Positions 33,666 through 48,600 are shown, counted from the stretch's first letter. The stretch: 64,000 nt of DNA from Gigantopelta aegis (GCF_016097555.1 NC_054708.1:4454796-4518795); one strand, 5' to 3'. Numbers and translations: made by a program. The notes: generated by a model from the sequence alone, not told the origin.

Positions 33666-36600
33666 CTGCAATTATCACAAAAAAAACAATCAGAATTCAA
33701 TCCACTATTGCTAATTCATTTAAAAATAACATTTCTAATAACAAAGTGGCTCCAGAGTGCATGTATACTAAAAATCTTTTAAGGACTTTTAAATACATTT
33801 TTTGTGTTTACAAGAACATTTGTCCGTTACAAGATACCATAACATTACCAACTATACATACATGCACACTTACTGCTCACGTATACAAACATGTACCCAC
33901 AGACTCGGAGACAAGTGAGTTGACATAAGCACTCATAAATTTTCTTACTTAAACACACTTTCCATAAAGGTGATTCCACACATGATTTATTGTGTGTGTT
34001 TCCGGAAATGTGCTTTTCTATATCTGGGTTTTCGCAGGGTCAATTACAAAACAAGAGTTGACGTCAACAAAGTGTACTTTTAAACTGATAGTAAATACTT
34101 CGCGTTATGACGTCACCACTCTGAAAAACTTGCGCATGGAAAATCGCTCATGAATCGTCATTTTTTTCAGTGTGCTAAATACCCACATGTGGAATTGCAT
34201 GTATGGAAAAGGTACTATGTATATGCACTGTATTGTTAATGGAAAGCAGGAGTCAGAAATGTCCAGTTTCAGTGTTTGTATAAATACAAAAATATCTTTC
34301 GGAATATCCATCGTTAAAACATTTCAGCATCACCCCATACTACAAAGCTAGGACTATAGCAAGTATGTGAACCACATGGTATCATATTTATAGGTTAAAT
34401 GTCTCATTAATTGTTGTTTAGACACTGCCAAAGGGATGTTGTCAACTAATTTCAGTGTGTTATTTGAGAGATGGGTTACAATGGCTACAACAAAACCCCA
34501 TTACCTTGATTCCGATGCTATATAACCGTAAATATAATGTGTTGAGTGTGTCGTTAAATAAAACATTTCCTTCCTTCCATTACCTTGATTCCGATGCTAT
34601 ATAACCGTAAATATAATGTGTTGAGTGTGTCGTTAAATAAAACATTTCCTTCCTTCCATTACCTTGATGAAACAAACTCGGATGAAGTTCTCTCCCATGT
34701 GTTTGTGCTCCTTGCTATAAAATGCTGACGGAGGAATTGACGCCAGTTTCTGAAAATTAACAAATATAAGTTTGAAATAAACATGTCTTATAGGATCTTA
34801 GGTATTATCGACTTCTGAAATCAGAGTCAAAGACAAAAAAAGAGAAAGAAATGTTTTATTTAATGATGCACTCAACACATTTTGTTTACGGTTATATGGT
34901 TAACGGCCACTAAGATATCGAGAGAGGAAACCCGCTGTCGCCACTTCATGGGCTACTCTTTTCGATTAGCAGCAAGGGATCTTTTATATGCACCATCCCA
35001 CAGACAGGGTGGTACATACCACGGCCTTTGATATGCCAGTCGTGGTGCACTGGGTGGAGCGAGAAATAGCCCAAAGGGCCCACCGACGGGGATCGATCCC
35101 ACACCGACCGCGCATCAAGCGAGTGCTGTACCACCGAGCTATGTCCCACCCGTGAGTAAAAAACAAAGTCTCTGTCTCAGCCACTGAATTTTCTCAACGT
35201 TTCGTTAATATACTATTAACATCATCAGGGGAAGTTCTGAAATGAATATTTGTAAGACTATAACAAAGATAAAACTCTGTGGCTTAATAAAATGTCATAC
35301 ATTATATTTTACATTAACTAGCATCAAAATGGACCACTGAGCATCTACATTAAAAGAAAAATTGCAGGCTTGCACACTTTGGACACGACGGGCCTGTGAA
35401 TATATTAAATGCAGTTCATTCACAACAAAAGTGAACTGTCACATGGAAGCTGGCTAAGCATTATATTTATTTTGGTATCGTAACTTGATCTTATGTTAAA
35501 TAGTCTACAGACAGGAAATCTGATTATAGTGGACTCTGTCTTAACCAGATTCAGGGAGGACTGACAAAATGCACCAGTATGCAAGCATTGAAATAAGTCG
35601 AGAATGATTGTTCAGGTTACCACATGTCCAGAAAGTAGAGAATAGTACTTTAATAGTACTTTAGTCCTATAGTTCTGCACAAAATCTTATTAAACTAAAA
35701 CTACAGCACCTACATTTTGATCAAGTGAGTGATATTTAGATACACATACAGTACCGGTACAGTGAAAACTGCGACTTGAATGAATAACAAAGTATATCAG
35801 TTTATGTGTGAAGGGATTTTTACAGTAATAATGTCAATACAAATGTTGTAACCTATAGTTTATAGGTATGGTTTAAACAATATTTATTTCACAAAAGAAA
35901 TGGATTGGCAAACAGGCCGTTGGCCTATATTAATGCCTCTCCACACGTACTTTGTTACATACAATTTATAATATACACATATATCAGTTGACATGTTCTT
36001 CAGAGAATTTAAAAGAATTACATAATTGGCACTCAATCATTAAAACAAGTTTAAAAGACCATGAAATTAATATACTTGTCCATGTGCATACATACCCATG
36101 TACATAAATATATGCGATTTTCTAAGATTAACTTACATCAGTGATTCTCGCCCACCGCCCACAGTACAGCAGCCAAACTTTCAAGTGACAATGTGATGTA
36201 GGATAAGTGGCTTTAAGAAGTTTATTGGTATGTATTTTGTGGTAACCTGTACGTGGGTTACCAGACACCTTACTTATTTCGATGCCTGTACACAGAGTGC
36301 TGGATTACACAGAGTGCTGGATTACACAGATTTGATCATTGTAATGAACATGACTTTGAGATTGTGCTGCTGGTTACACAGAAATCTTGATCACACGAAG
36401 TCCACAGTACTTCATTCTCACTAACAACACAAACCTTCTCCTTCGTCATCCACTTGACAAACTTAAAATCTTTTGGTTCATCTTCATCAGACGTGGGAGT
36501 ATCTAAAAGAGAAATTAAAAAAAGAAATAAACTTTGTAGAATGCAAATCTTATGCTGGGCATTTTTATACTGGTTTGACTGTCAAAACAAATGACAAGGT

Positions 36601-39600
36601 CTTTTTTTTAATCGATGTGAAGTAAAACTAAAGTAAACTTAGTAAAAACTAAAATTTGGTTGTGTCTGTGGTGTGATCTTTAAAAGCTGAATTTGCTAGA
36701 CACATTAATAAAAATATGCATTTCAGTGTGTACACAACATACCTGTGTCAATGCAATAACATCAGGACACATTATTTTCCTAATAAGAGAAACAATGGAT
36801 AAGACGTATAACGTTGACAACAAGAATGTTCTTAATAATATACTTTGTCCAAGTAAAGCAAACTAATATCCAGGCCTCTCCTTTATCCTATTTGTGAAAA
36901 GCATGCTTAAACTCAAAATGTTTCCACTGTCAGAACATCAGCTGTAAACATGATGTACTTTAAGATAAAGCTTACAGTGATAACTCTAATTTGTGTTTTC
37001 GTATTACCGTGGATTCAAAACTGATTGTGTCTCTAGAAAGCACTAATGCAAAGTAAATGTATAGCATGTATAAAAGAAGTTTAATGATGATGGCAAGCTG
37101 TTACCTGGTGTATTAACAGACACTTAATTTAATTTGCATCATACAAGCATTTCATAAGAAGAGAGTAAAATCTAACTGTAACATACCAAATGTGGAAATG
37201 TCGGCCAACATGAAATAGCCTCCTTCTGGGATGACGGGAGACATGCCGACGTCCTGCAACATCTGTGCCAGTCTGTCACGCTTCGGCTCCAGGTCCACAG
37301 GGAGCTGATGTAGGTAACTGTCAGGGCTGTCCAGACGACCCAGTTCCACCTCGAAACTCGCAGCTATGGCTTCCTGAAACAGTCCAAGAATGAAAATTGC
37401 TCATGGAATGACAAAACATCTATTACTCATCAAACTGGACAAACAATATTACTCTCTATTTGATGAAGATGACTAAGCTCAGTTTCATTAATAAAATGGA
37501 CCCAAATAATGGAAAATCTTTAAGGAATTTATGATCAAATATATTGGACAAACTCAAGATCTTACAAAAGTTATATAACTGTGTATGATGTTGATGTAAA
37601 ACCACTGATTTACTCAAACTGATCGCAGTGTTTACGAAGTAAAACTATGAATACATAAATTACAACCCATGATAAACTTGTAGTTTTGATAGCTGCAGGA
37701 CACACCAAATAGTTGGTTACAGTATTAAGCTATACTGGAGTGATGCTCAGGCTGAGTCTATAACTTAGGATTGGATCTGTATATTGTGCACAACCATGCG
37801 TTTCAGTACACCTTAAGAATTAACCTATTGTAAACACTTCTGTACACTGAAAAACATTTTCATTTTTTAAGCTAAGTGATATTGATTTGATTGATCTCAG
37901 CAATTAGAACACAAGAGTATCAATCAACAAAGAGGAATGACTGTGTTAAATGCTCACAAGAGGTAAATTAACTTGCAACCATAAACAGGAGACCCATACA
38001 AGGGCAGATGTAAGATTTCAAAGAGGGAGGAACTAAGATTGTAAACTGACTCTTGAATCAATGAAATGACCAGGTCAGCGGATGATCATTTCAGTTTTTT
38101 GTTTAACGACACCACTAGAGCACATTGAATTATTAATCATTGGCTATTGGATGTCAAACATATGGTCATTTTGATAGTCACAGAGAGGAAAACTGCAACA
38201 TTTTTCCATTAGTTGCAAGGGATCTTTTTATATGCACCATCCCACAGACAGGACAGCACATAACACTTCCTGGAACTAGAAATAAGCCAATGGGCCACCA
38301 ATGGGAATCGATCCCAAACTGACCCTGCATCAAGCCAGCGCTTTACCACTGGGCTACATCCCGCCCTGAATATGATAACTAAGACAATTAGTAGAAAGTA
38401 AGTCAAGCAGTGAAAAACTGCCTATAGTATTGATGAATATGGGTAGGTTAAATATCAATCAAAGAGACTAAAGTTATGACGACAAAGACAAAGAGAAGAA
38501 ACCCGCCTGCAGTATTGTTGGACACGTGTAGTTACAGTTCTGATGCATGGTCCTCATCCCCAACATGAGGTGTTCCGGGCCCACAGTCCAACCGAGTTTC
38601 CACCCCGTCACGTTGAACGTCTTCCCTGCACTCCCGATTGTCAGCGTTCTTTCAAACATCCCTGGCAGAGACGCTGTGAAAGAGTAAATAGATCTGTCAT
38701 CAACAACAAAATTTCATTTCTAAACTACAATGTATTCTATGAGTAAACATTAATGGAAACTCACTTTTATTCTTTTAAGATTTATTTATTTGAATTAAAT
38801 TGTTAAATTTGATTGCGTATTGTTTAGGAGGTGGGATGTAGCTCAGCTGTAAAGTCCTCGTCTGATGTGCAACCAGTCTGGGATTGATCTCCGTCAGTGG
38901 GCCCATTTGGCGATTTCTCGTTCCAGCCAGTACACCACAATTGGTGTGACAAACACCGTGGTATGTACTATCCTTTGCCGCTAAATGAAAAAGACCTGCA
39001 TGTTTCGTTTCCTCTCTCATTATCATTGAGGCCCTTAACCATATATCTGATGCCGTATATCACCAAAACTAAAATGTGTTGAATGCATCATTAATATACA
39101 AAAACACATACCAGTTATTTTGCCATGTTATTTATTGCACAAGTTGATAGTACGCAAGATTATTATTCCACGAGACCATGTAGCAGTCGAGTGATATAAA
39201 TCTTTCACACTATAAACAAGAGCAATAAACTGATATGAGATTCTGTATTTATTACATACCACCTTCCTATGTTATGATTATCAAAAGTTTAATTAAATAA
39301 CACAACTTACTTCGTCTGGAAAGTTGACTGAATTTTATGGAACTGACGGAATGCTGAGCATCTTGGCTAGGGACATGATGTCATTCTGGTGAACACGTAC
39401 TACGCACGTGATATTCTGTATCACACATATGTTCAATAAAATATTGTTTTATTGCACGGTCAGAATTGTCATTACTATAGTAAGATTAAATGGGTATCTA
39501 ATAAAACATTTCTTACTTCTTTCTTTGAATATTGTTTAGTGTTGGTTTTAGCACTCACCAATCTTTATGTGTTTGTTCGCTTTGTACACCAGCCATTCAT

Positions 39601-42600
39601 ACACTTCATCAGCAATACACACAACATCATACTTGATACACAGGCCAGCTATCAGCTCCAGTTCGTCCTTTGTGAACACCTAAAATACACACAACATCAT
39701 ACTTGATACACAGGCCGGCTATCTGCTCCAGTTCGTCCTTTGTGAACACCTAAAATACACACAACATCATACTTGATACACAGGCCGGCTATCTGCTCCA
39801 GTTCGTCCTTTGTGAACACCTAAAATACACACAACATCATACTTGATACACAGGCCGGCTATCTGCTCCAGTTCGTCCTTTGTGAACACCTAAAATACAC
39901 ACAACATCATACTTGATACACAGGCCGGCTATCTGCTCCAGTTCGTCCTTTGTGAACACCTAAAATACACACAACATCATACTTGATACACAGGCCGGCT
40001 ATCTGCTCCAGTTCGTCCTTTGTGAACACCTAAAATACACACAACATCATACTTGATACACAGGCCGGCTATCTGCTCCAGTTCGTCCTTTGTGAACACC
40101 TAAAATACACACAACATCATACTTGATACACAGGCCGGCTATCTGCTCCAGTTCGTCCTTTGTGAACACCTAAAATACACACAACATCATACTTGATACA
40201 CAGGCCGGCTATCTGCTCCAGTTCGTCCTTTGTGAACACCTAAAATACACACAACATCATACTTGATACACAGGCCGGCTATCTGCTCCAGTTCGTCCTT
40301 TGTGAACACCTAAAATACACACAACATCATACTTGATACACAGGCCGGCTATCTGCTCCAGTTCGTCCTTTGTGAACACCTAAAATACACACAACATCAT
40401 ACTTGATACACAGGCCGGCTATCTGCTCCAGTTCGTCCTTTGTGAACACCTAAAATACACACAACATCATACTTGATACACAGGCTGGCTATCTGCTCCA
40501 GTTCATCTTTCGTGAACACCTAAAATACACACAACATATTTAATACACAGGCCGGCATCAGAAGATAGAAAATGGCGTAGCCAAAATTTTAGCCATTTGC
40601 AAATTTTATTAACCATGACAGGCGAAAATTAGTTTTATTCTATTTCCAAAACTACTTTAGTATATTAGTATTAACACTCCTAACATACAAAACTATTACA
40701 ACTCTGATCTCACCAAACCATCATTTAACATATAGGCCTACTACAGCAAAACAAAAAAGCAGTGTGTGGGAGGGGGGCTGCGTAATAGAATAAAACTGAT
40801 TTTCATTGATTATTTCTTTCATATTAAAGTGACAAATAAATATTTTGTAACTATATCTATTTAATGATACTCTACCTAATTTAGCATTTACTTATTTGGG
40901 CTCTCATTTATGTACAAGGTGGTGTTTACTCTTGAAATTCAAAGAAAGATGTCAGTAAACAGGTGATTTGCAAATTTATTGGAACACACTATAACAAATT
41001 TTGATTGACATGTGTCAATTTCATTTACCCTTAAAAACAAACTTTTAATTTAAAACTGCAAGTTAACTGAGTATTTTGAATTGCAGCATAAATTATTAAT
41101 TATGACCAGCATATTTAGTGAATATAAATTCAATATAAGTACATTAGAAATGTACACAATCTTGCAACCACTTAAAGGTGCTATATCATAGATATATGTG
41201 AGCATCTGTTTGTGATAAAGATTCTCCAATAAAAATGTATTTTCTACTAGTAGATAAAACTATTTCATTATAACCATTTGTGGGCATATAGTTGAAGGTA
41301 TAGTCGTTAAATTTTAAAGCAAAATTTAATTTAAAATGATTGCAATAGCTGTCATTATGCAACACTGAGATAGCACCTTTAATACCGGTATAATATATCA
41401 CACACTCAGAATGGTTACTGACAGTTTTGCTCAAATGTTACTTATAAATGTCTACAACTATTTTGTTTTGGAGAGGGATACGGGTAAACCATCATCACAG
41501 AAAGAAAGAAAGAAATGTTTTATTTAACGATGCACTCAACACATTTTATTTATGGTTATATGGCGTCAGACATATGGTTAAGGACCACAAAGATTTTGAG
41601 AGGAAACCCGCTGTCGCCACTACATGGGCTACTCTTTCCGATTAGCAGCAAGGGATCTTTTATTTGCACTTCCCACAGACAGGATAGCACAAACCATGGC
41701 CTTTGTGGAACCAGTTATGGATCACTGGTCGGTGCAAGTGGTTTACACCTACCCATTAAGCCTTGTGGAGCACTCACTCAGGGTTTGGAGTCAGTATCTG
41801 GATTAAAAAATCCCATGCCTCGACTGGGATCCGAACCCAGTACCTACCAGCCTGTAGACCGATGCCATCATCACAGATGAATAACAATGAAATTGACACA
41901 TATCATCAAAAAAAATTATAGTCTGTTCCAATAAAGTTCACAAATCACCTATTTTCTTTGAATTTCAAGAGTAAACACCACCTTGTACATCAATGAGAGC
42001 CCAAACAAGTAAATGCTAAATTAGGTTGAGTATCATTAAATACATATTTACAAAATATTTACTCGTCGGTTTAATATGAAAGAAATAATTGATGAAAATC
42101 ATTTTCATTCTATTTCCGACACTACTTTAGTTTTTCAACTGGCTTTTATTTGTTTTTTCTTTGATGTCGGTGAAAACAAAAGGGGGGGGGGGGGGGGGGG
42201 GGGGTGTATTTCAGTTGGGTTTTTTGTTCATATATCACATATTTTGACCAGCTTACAATGGTAAACGAAAGTGACCATACGAAACCTTTCCAAGTGGGTT
42301 GTTGGGTGTGTTCATCAGTATCAATTTGGTTTTCTCGTTAAAAAGACTCTCCAGTTCTTGAGGGTCCAGCTTCCAGTCGGCACTTGATGTTGTTTTCCCA
42401 GACTTAGTCTGAAAATCATAAAAGAACGTTTGTTTGTCAACACCTAAGCACATTTTAAACTATAGCTACCTGGTGTCCAGCAGCCCGTCATGTTGATTAA
42501 TGGTCAAAACTAATCATTTCTGGCACTCGTCCTTTTGTGTAGTCTGAAGAAAATCAATCCTTGAAGTGAGCTTTAACCGTTGATTTTCTTGAGATGAGTG

Positions 42601-45600
42601 TCAGAAAACAAATCTACAAAAAGACGAGTCCTAAAAATATTTTCTAGTTCAATGAATCTTATTATTTTAGTATAATTATTATAAAATTCACTGCATTTTA
42701 TTTTTGTACTGTGATGTCACTCCTTCTCTCAGCTGATATATATTATGTTACTAAAAAGAATGCATGCAGCATTATATATTACATGATGTAACATAATCAA
42801 TAGGTATAAATGGCTGTCTACCTCCTAAGTGACGAGACCAATCGACCAATGAACAGGGTACATTACCATATAGCGGACGTGTTCTAGACAGTTTTTCTAG
42901 CACAGCTTTCTACTGGCTGATTGAACTAGAATATAAGACTGGAAACTCACAGCTATCACATAGGCTACTCCTAATGAATAGCAGAAAGGGATCTTTTATA
43001 CGTGCTCTCTTAAAGATAGGAAGGCCCATACCATGGCTTTTGCTCAACAGCATAGCATGGATTTGATACTGAAGAAAAAGGATAGGCACTAAAACAAAGT
43101 CCTTCTCTATTAAGTCATGTTAGGACAGTATAAAAGGCGGAGGGAAAAATGTGTGATTGAGGGTGGAGGGTGCATGTCCCCACCCCCCTCTTGCCATACC
43201 AATGCCTTTGGTATTGAAGTAATGAAGATGGAGAAAAAAATTAGATTCAATGACAGGTGTTGATCTAATGACCGACAGCTCATCAAGCGAGTCTCCACCT
43301 TAAAAATAAACTGACCATCACATACATCATGTATATGACACTGGGGATTGATAATGACTCTTTTCCTATAAATGACTGGATCAGCAAAACTGATAACCAT
43401 TTGATTTTAAAATCTCATACATTATTTAATCTCTAATTCTGTCAATGAATACAACTTTCAAAGAAGTAAATTTAAAAAGAATTCATGTACTTACTGGTCT
43501 AAGGGGAATAAATCTTGGTACTGCTCCTGCTACTCGTACCATTGGCTCATAGCAGTCAAAGAATGGCTCGATGATGATAACCTACAGAGAATATTTATAC
43601 AGTAGCACCCCAGAATTGTATTTAAGTGTTGGGCTTTCATATATGTGAACTGAAAGGAGAAACCTGCCACTGAATCATACAGGTTACACTTATTAACAGC
43701 CGTCTTTTTACGGGTAGTTTTGTACTTTCACGCAGATAGATTAGCACACACCACAACATGTGATATACTAACTGTAGAGCTTTGCTTAAAACGTTGATCT
43801 GTAAATATAATAACAATTTAGCAACGATGACAACAGTTAAAGATGTCAGAAATGCACAAAAATGTGTACTGCCTTGTGTAAGTGTGAAAAGCCTGACCTA
43901 CTACAACTGAGTGAGTGATGATAGCCCTAGTACAACTCTGTGACCCAAGGCCCACATTTTCGAAGATATCTTAGCACTATGATATCGTAACTGGAAACAT
44001 TGACACATGCACACATTGTGATATGACACACATATGCATGTGTGCCCACACACATACATACACACCATGAATAACCCATTAAACTTTACAAAATCATATC
44101 TCTGGGCAAGGCAGAGTCTAAAGAACAGTTTGGCAATATACCTGGGTCTACTAAGCCCACAATAACATATTTACCTCATCTCCTGGATTCACCAGACCCT
44201 GGATTGCACAGAACAGGGCTCCGTATGCCCCAACCGACACAAGGAGCTGTGACATGGGGTCAATGGTCTGACCAATCAGTGGCGAGTATAGCTTGGCCAG
44301 TGCCTTCACAAGGCGAGGGTGACCCTATCAGAAAAACAAGCAGAAAGAGATACACAATCCAAGAATTATTTTGAATAATCATGTCACAGAAGCTATTCTT
44401 ATGAACGGTAGCAAGGAATATTTGATAAATACTTTTCACAGAACAAATGCACATATTAGGGCCTTTCATATGCCAGTTGTTCATTTCAGTTCAATATAAT
44501 ATATAATGTATATTACCAGATTACCTGACTAGGAGTACCTTCATCAGACTATTACCAGATTACCTGACTAGGAGTACCTTCATCAGACTATTACCAGATT
44601 ACCTGACTACTAGTACCTCTATCAGACTATTACCAAATTACCTGACTACGAATACATATGTACCTTCATCAGACTATTACCAGATTACCTGACTACTAGT
44701 ACCTCTATCAGACTATTACCAAATTACCTGACTACGAATACCTTCATCAGACTATTACCAGATTACCTGACTACTAGTACCTCTATCAGACTATTACCAA
44801 ATTACCTGACTACGAATACCTTCATCAGACTATTACCAGATTACCTGACTACTAGTACCTCTATCAGACTATTACCAGATTACCTGACTACTAGTACCTC
44901 TATCAGACTATTACCAAATTACCTGACTACTAGTATCTTTATCAGACTATTACCAGATTACCTGACTACTATTACCTCTATCAGACTATTACCAAATTAC
45001 CTGACTACGAATACCTTCATCAGACTATTACCAGATTACCTGACTACTAGTACCTCTATCAGACTATTACCAAATTACCTGACTACGAATACCTTCATCA
45101 GACTATTACCAGATTACCTGACTACTAGTACCTCTATCAGACTATTACCAAATTACCTGACTACTAGTATCTTTATCAGACTATTACCAGATTACCTGAC
45201 TACGAATACCTTCATCAGACTATTACCAAATTACCTGACTACTAGTATCTTTATCAGACTATTACCAGATTACCTGACTACTATTACCTCTATCAGACTA
45301 TTACCAAATTACCTGACTACGAATACTTTCATCAGACTATTACCAGATTACCTGACTACTAGTACCTCTATCAGACTATTACCAAATTACCTGACTACTA
45401 GTATCTTTATCAGACTATTACCAGATTACCTGACTACGAATACCTTCATCAGACTATTACCAGATTACCTGACAACTAGTACCTCTATCAGACTATTACC
45501 AGATTACCCGATTACTAGTACCTCTATCATACTATTACCAGATTACCTGACTACGAATACCTTCATCAGACTTACCAGATTACCTGACTACTAGTACCTC

Positions 45601-48600
45601 TATCAGACTATTACCAGATTACCTGACTAGGAGTACCTTCATCAGATTATTACCAGATTACCTGACTACTAGTACCTCTATCAGACTATTACCAAATTAC
45701 CTGACTACTAGTATCTTTATCAGACTATTACCAGATTACCTGACTACGAATACCTTCATCAGACTATTACCAGATTACCTGACAACTAGTACCTCTATTA
45801 GACTATTACCAGATTACCTGACTACTAGTACCTTTATCAGACTATTACCAGATTACCTGACTACTAGTACCTCTATCAGACTATTACCAGATTACCTGAC
45901 TACGAATACCTTCATCAGACTATTACCAGATTACCTGACTAAAAGTGTACCTCTATCAGACTATTACCAGATTACCTGACTACGAGTACATTCATCATAC
46001 TATTACCAGATTACCGGACTATGGGTGTACCTCTATCAGACTATTACCAGATTACCTGACTTGGGTGTACCTCTATCATACTATTACCAGATTACCTGAC
46101 TACGAGTACATTCATCATACTATTACCAGATTACCTGACTACGAGTACATTCATCAGACTATTACCAGATTACCTGACTACGAGTACATTCATCATACTA
46201 TTACCAGATTACCTGACTACGGGTGTACCTCTATCAGACTATTACCAGATTACCTGACTATGGGTGTACCTCTATCAGACTATTACCAGATTACCTGACT
46301 ACGAGTACATTCATCATACTATTACCAGATTACCTGACTACGGGTGTACCTCTATCAGACTATTACCAGATTACCTGACTACTAGTACATTCATCATACT
46401 ATTACCAGATTACCTGACTACGGGTGTACCTCTATCAGACTATTACCAGATTACCCGACTACGAGTACATTCATCATACTATTACCAGATTACCTGACTA
46501 CGGGTGTACCTCTATCAGACTATTACCAGATTACCCGACTACGAGTACATTCATCATACTATTACCAGATTACCGGACTATGGGTGTACCTCTATCAGAC
46601 TATTACCAGATTACCTGACTTGGGTGTACCTCTATCATACTATTACCAGATTACCTGACTACGAGTACATTCATCATACTATTACCAGATTACCTGACTA
46701 CGAGTACATTCATCAGACTATTACCAGATTACCTGACTACGAGTACATTCATCATACTATTACCAGATTACCTGACTACGGGTGTACCTCTATCAGACTA
46801 TTACCAGATTACCCGACTACGAGTACATTCATCATACTATTACCAGATTACCTGACTACGGGTGTACCTCTATCAGACTATTACCAGATTACCCGACTAC
46901 GAGTACATTCATCATACTATTACCAGATTACCTGACTACAGGTGTACCTCTATCAGACTATTACCAGATTACCCGACTACTAGTACATTCATCATACTAT
47001 TACCAGATTACCTGACTACGGGTGTACCTCTATCAGACTATTACCAGATTACCTGACTACTAGTACATTCATCATACTATTACCAGATTACCTAACTACG
47101 GGTGTACCTCTATCAGACTATTACCAGATTACCTGACTACTAGTACATTCATCATACTATTACCAGATTACCTAACTACAGGTGTACCTCTATCAGACTA
47201 TTACCAGATTACCTGACTACTAGTACATTCATCATACTATTACCAGATTACCTGACTACGGGTGTACCTCTATCAGACTATTACCAGATTACCTGACTAC
47301 TAGTACATTCATCATACTATTACCAGATTACCTAACTACGGGTGTACCTCTATCAGACTATTACCAGATTACCTGACTACTAGTACATTCATCATACTAT
47401 TACCAGATTACCTAACTACAGGTGTACCTCTATCAGACTATTACCAGATTACCTGACTACTAGTACATTCATCATACTATTACCAGATTACCTGACTACG
47501 GGTGTACCTCTATCAGACTATTACCAGATTACCTGACTACTAGTACATTCATCATACTATTACCAGATTACCTAACTACGGGTGTACCTCTATCAGACTA
47601 TTACCAGATTACCTGACTACGAGTGTACTGGTTGACTGTGACGTTATCACTCTTTGCTGCATTCACCAGAGCATCCAGTACGTGCTGGGGTGGCATGAAA
47701 TCGGGAAAACCCTGAAACAAACAGAAAGTGTTACGTTGTTCATTCTTCATAATGTTTGCAGTGAAATTCATGTTTGTTAAACAAGACTCAAGCACATTGT
47801 TTAATCTGTGGTTATTACCTGAAGGTATAAAACATGTATGTTACTAATTAGCAGACACAGTTCTTTTCACACTGGCAGAATACTACTAACAGCAGCAGTG
47901 TGATGTATGCTGCTCCTCAACACAGACAGTAATAACTTCATCTGACATTCTTCAGTTACCACTTCCATACAGATCACAACACCAGGCAACATTTTGTTCA
48001 GCATTTGTCACAAATCATTATGCCAGTTTCAGAGAACACTACACAATTTTAAAACATTTAACAGTAGTTGCTAATCAATTTTCAATTGACTAGAAATATA
48101 GCTACTCAAGACTTTGAAAACATTGTTCCTTGAACACAGATCATATCATCATTTGATTCCATTACCCTCACCAGTTCCATACAGATCTCAACAGGTTAAC
48201 CTAATTGTTTATAACCGAGTTAATAACCAACAAGATTCCAAGACATACCTGTCCAAGATTCAAAGCTTTGCATTCTGCAGCCAGCTTCCCAAAATCCACC
48301 CTGTACAACAAATGTAAAGGAAAAAATGTGTAAAAGAAAGCATTTGTAATGGGAGACATTGCGTACATGTCTGTTTTGTTTGTTCATCTATCTGGATCTT
48401 CATCATTATGCTTGCTAACTATGAAAGCTATCCATTGAAGGAGGAGTCTAATTAAGGCAGATGGAGAAACTTAACCACAAATTAACTCGGTGATCGTGGA
48501 CACTTCTATGATGTAGCAACAATACTAAATATTGAATAAAACTGTTGAATCATTTGATAAGCTAGGAAGCATTGTCAATCTGCTGTTTACTGAATCATAT

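Noticed and set aside
39680-40555. Array of mutually exclusive alternative exons (as in Dscam) upstream of KYAT exon 8
   Set aside because: The copies have an acceptor but no donor of their own, the 70-bp unit breaks the frame, and they are almost identical. A decoy-acceptor minisatellite explains them better.
41515-41880. 121-codon frame with [15 protein letters not shown]
   Set aside because: This recurs wherever SINE tail 1 occurs (also near 164 and 17560), so it is SINE-derived.
45945-47056. Long open frames reading [13 protein letters not shown] and similar
   Set aside because: These are plus-strand frames through the intron 4 minisatellite, opposite to the gene.
44512-47612. CRISPR-like repeat array
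   Set aside because: There are no unique spacers; the units are contiguous tandem repeats in an animal intron.
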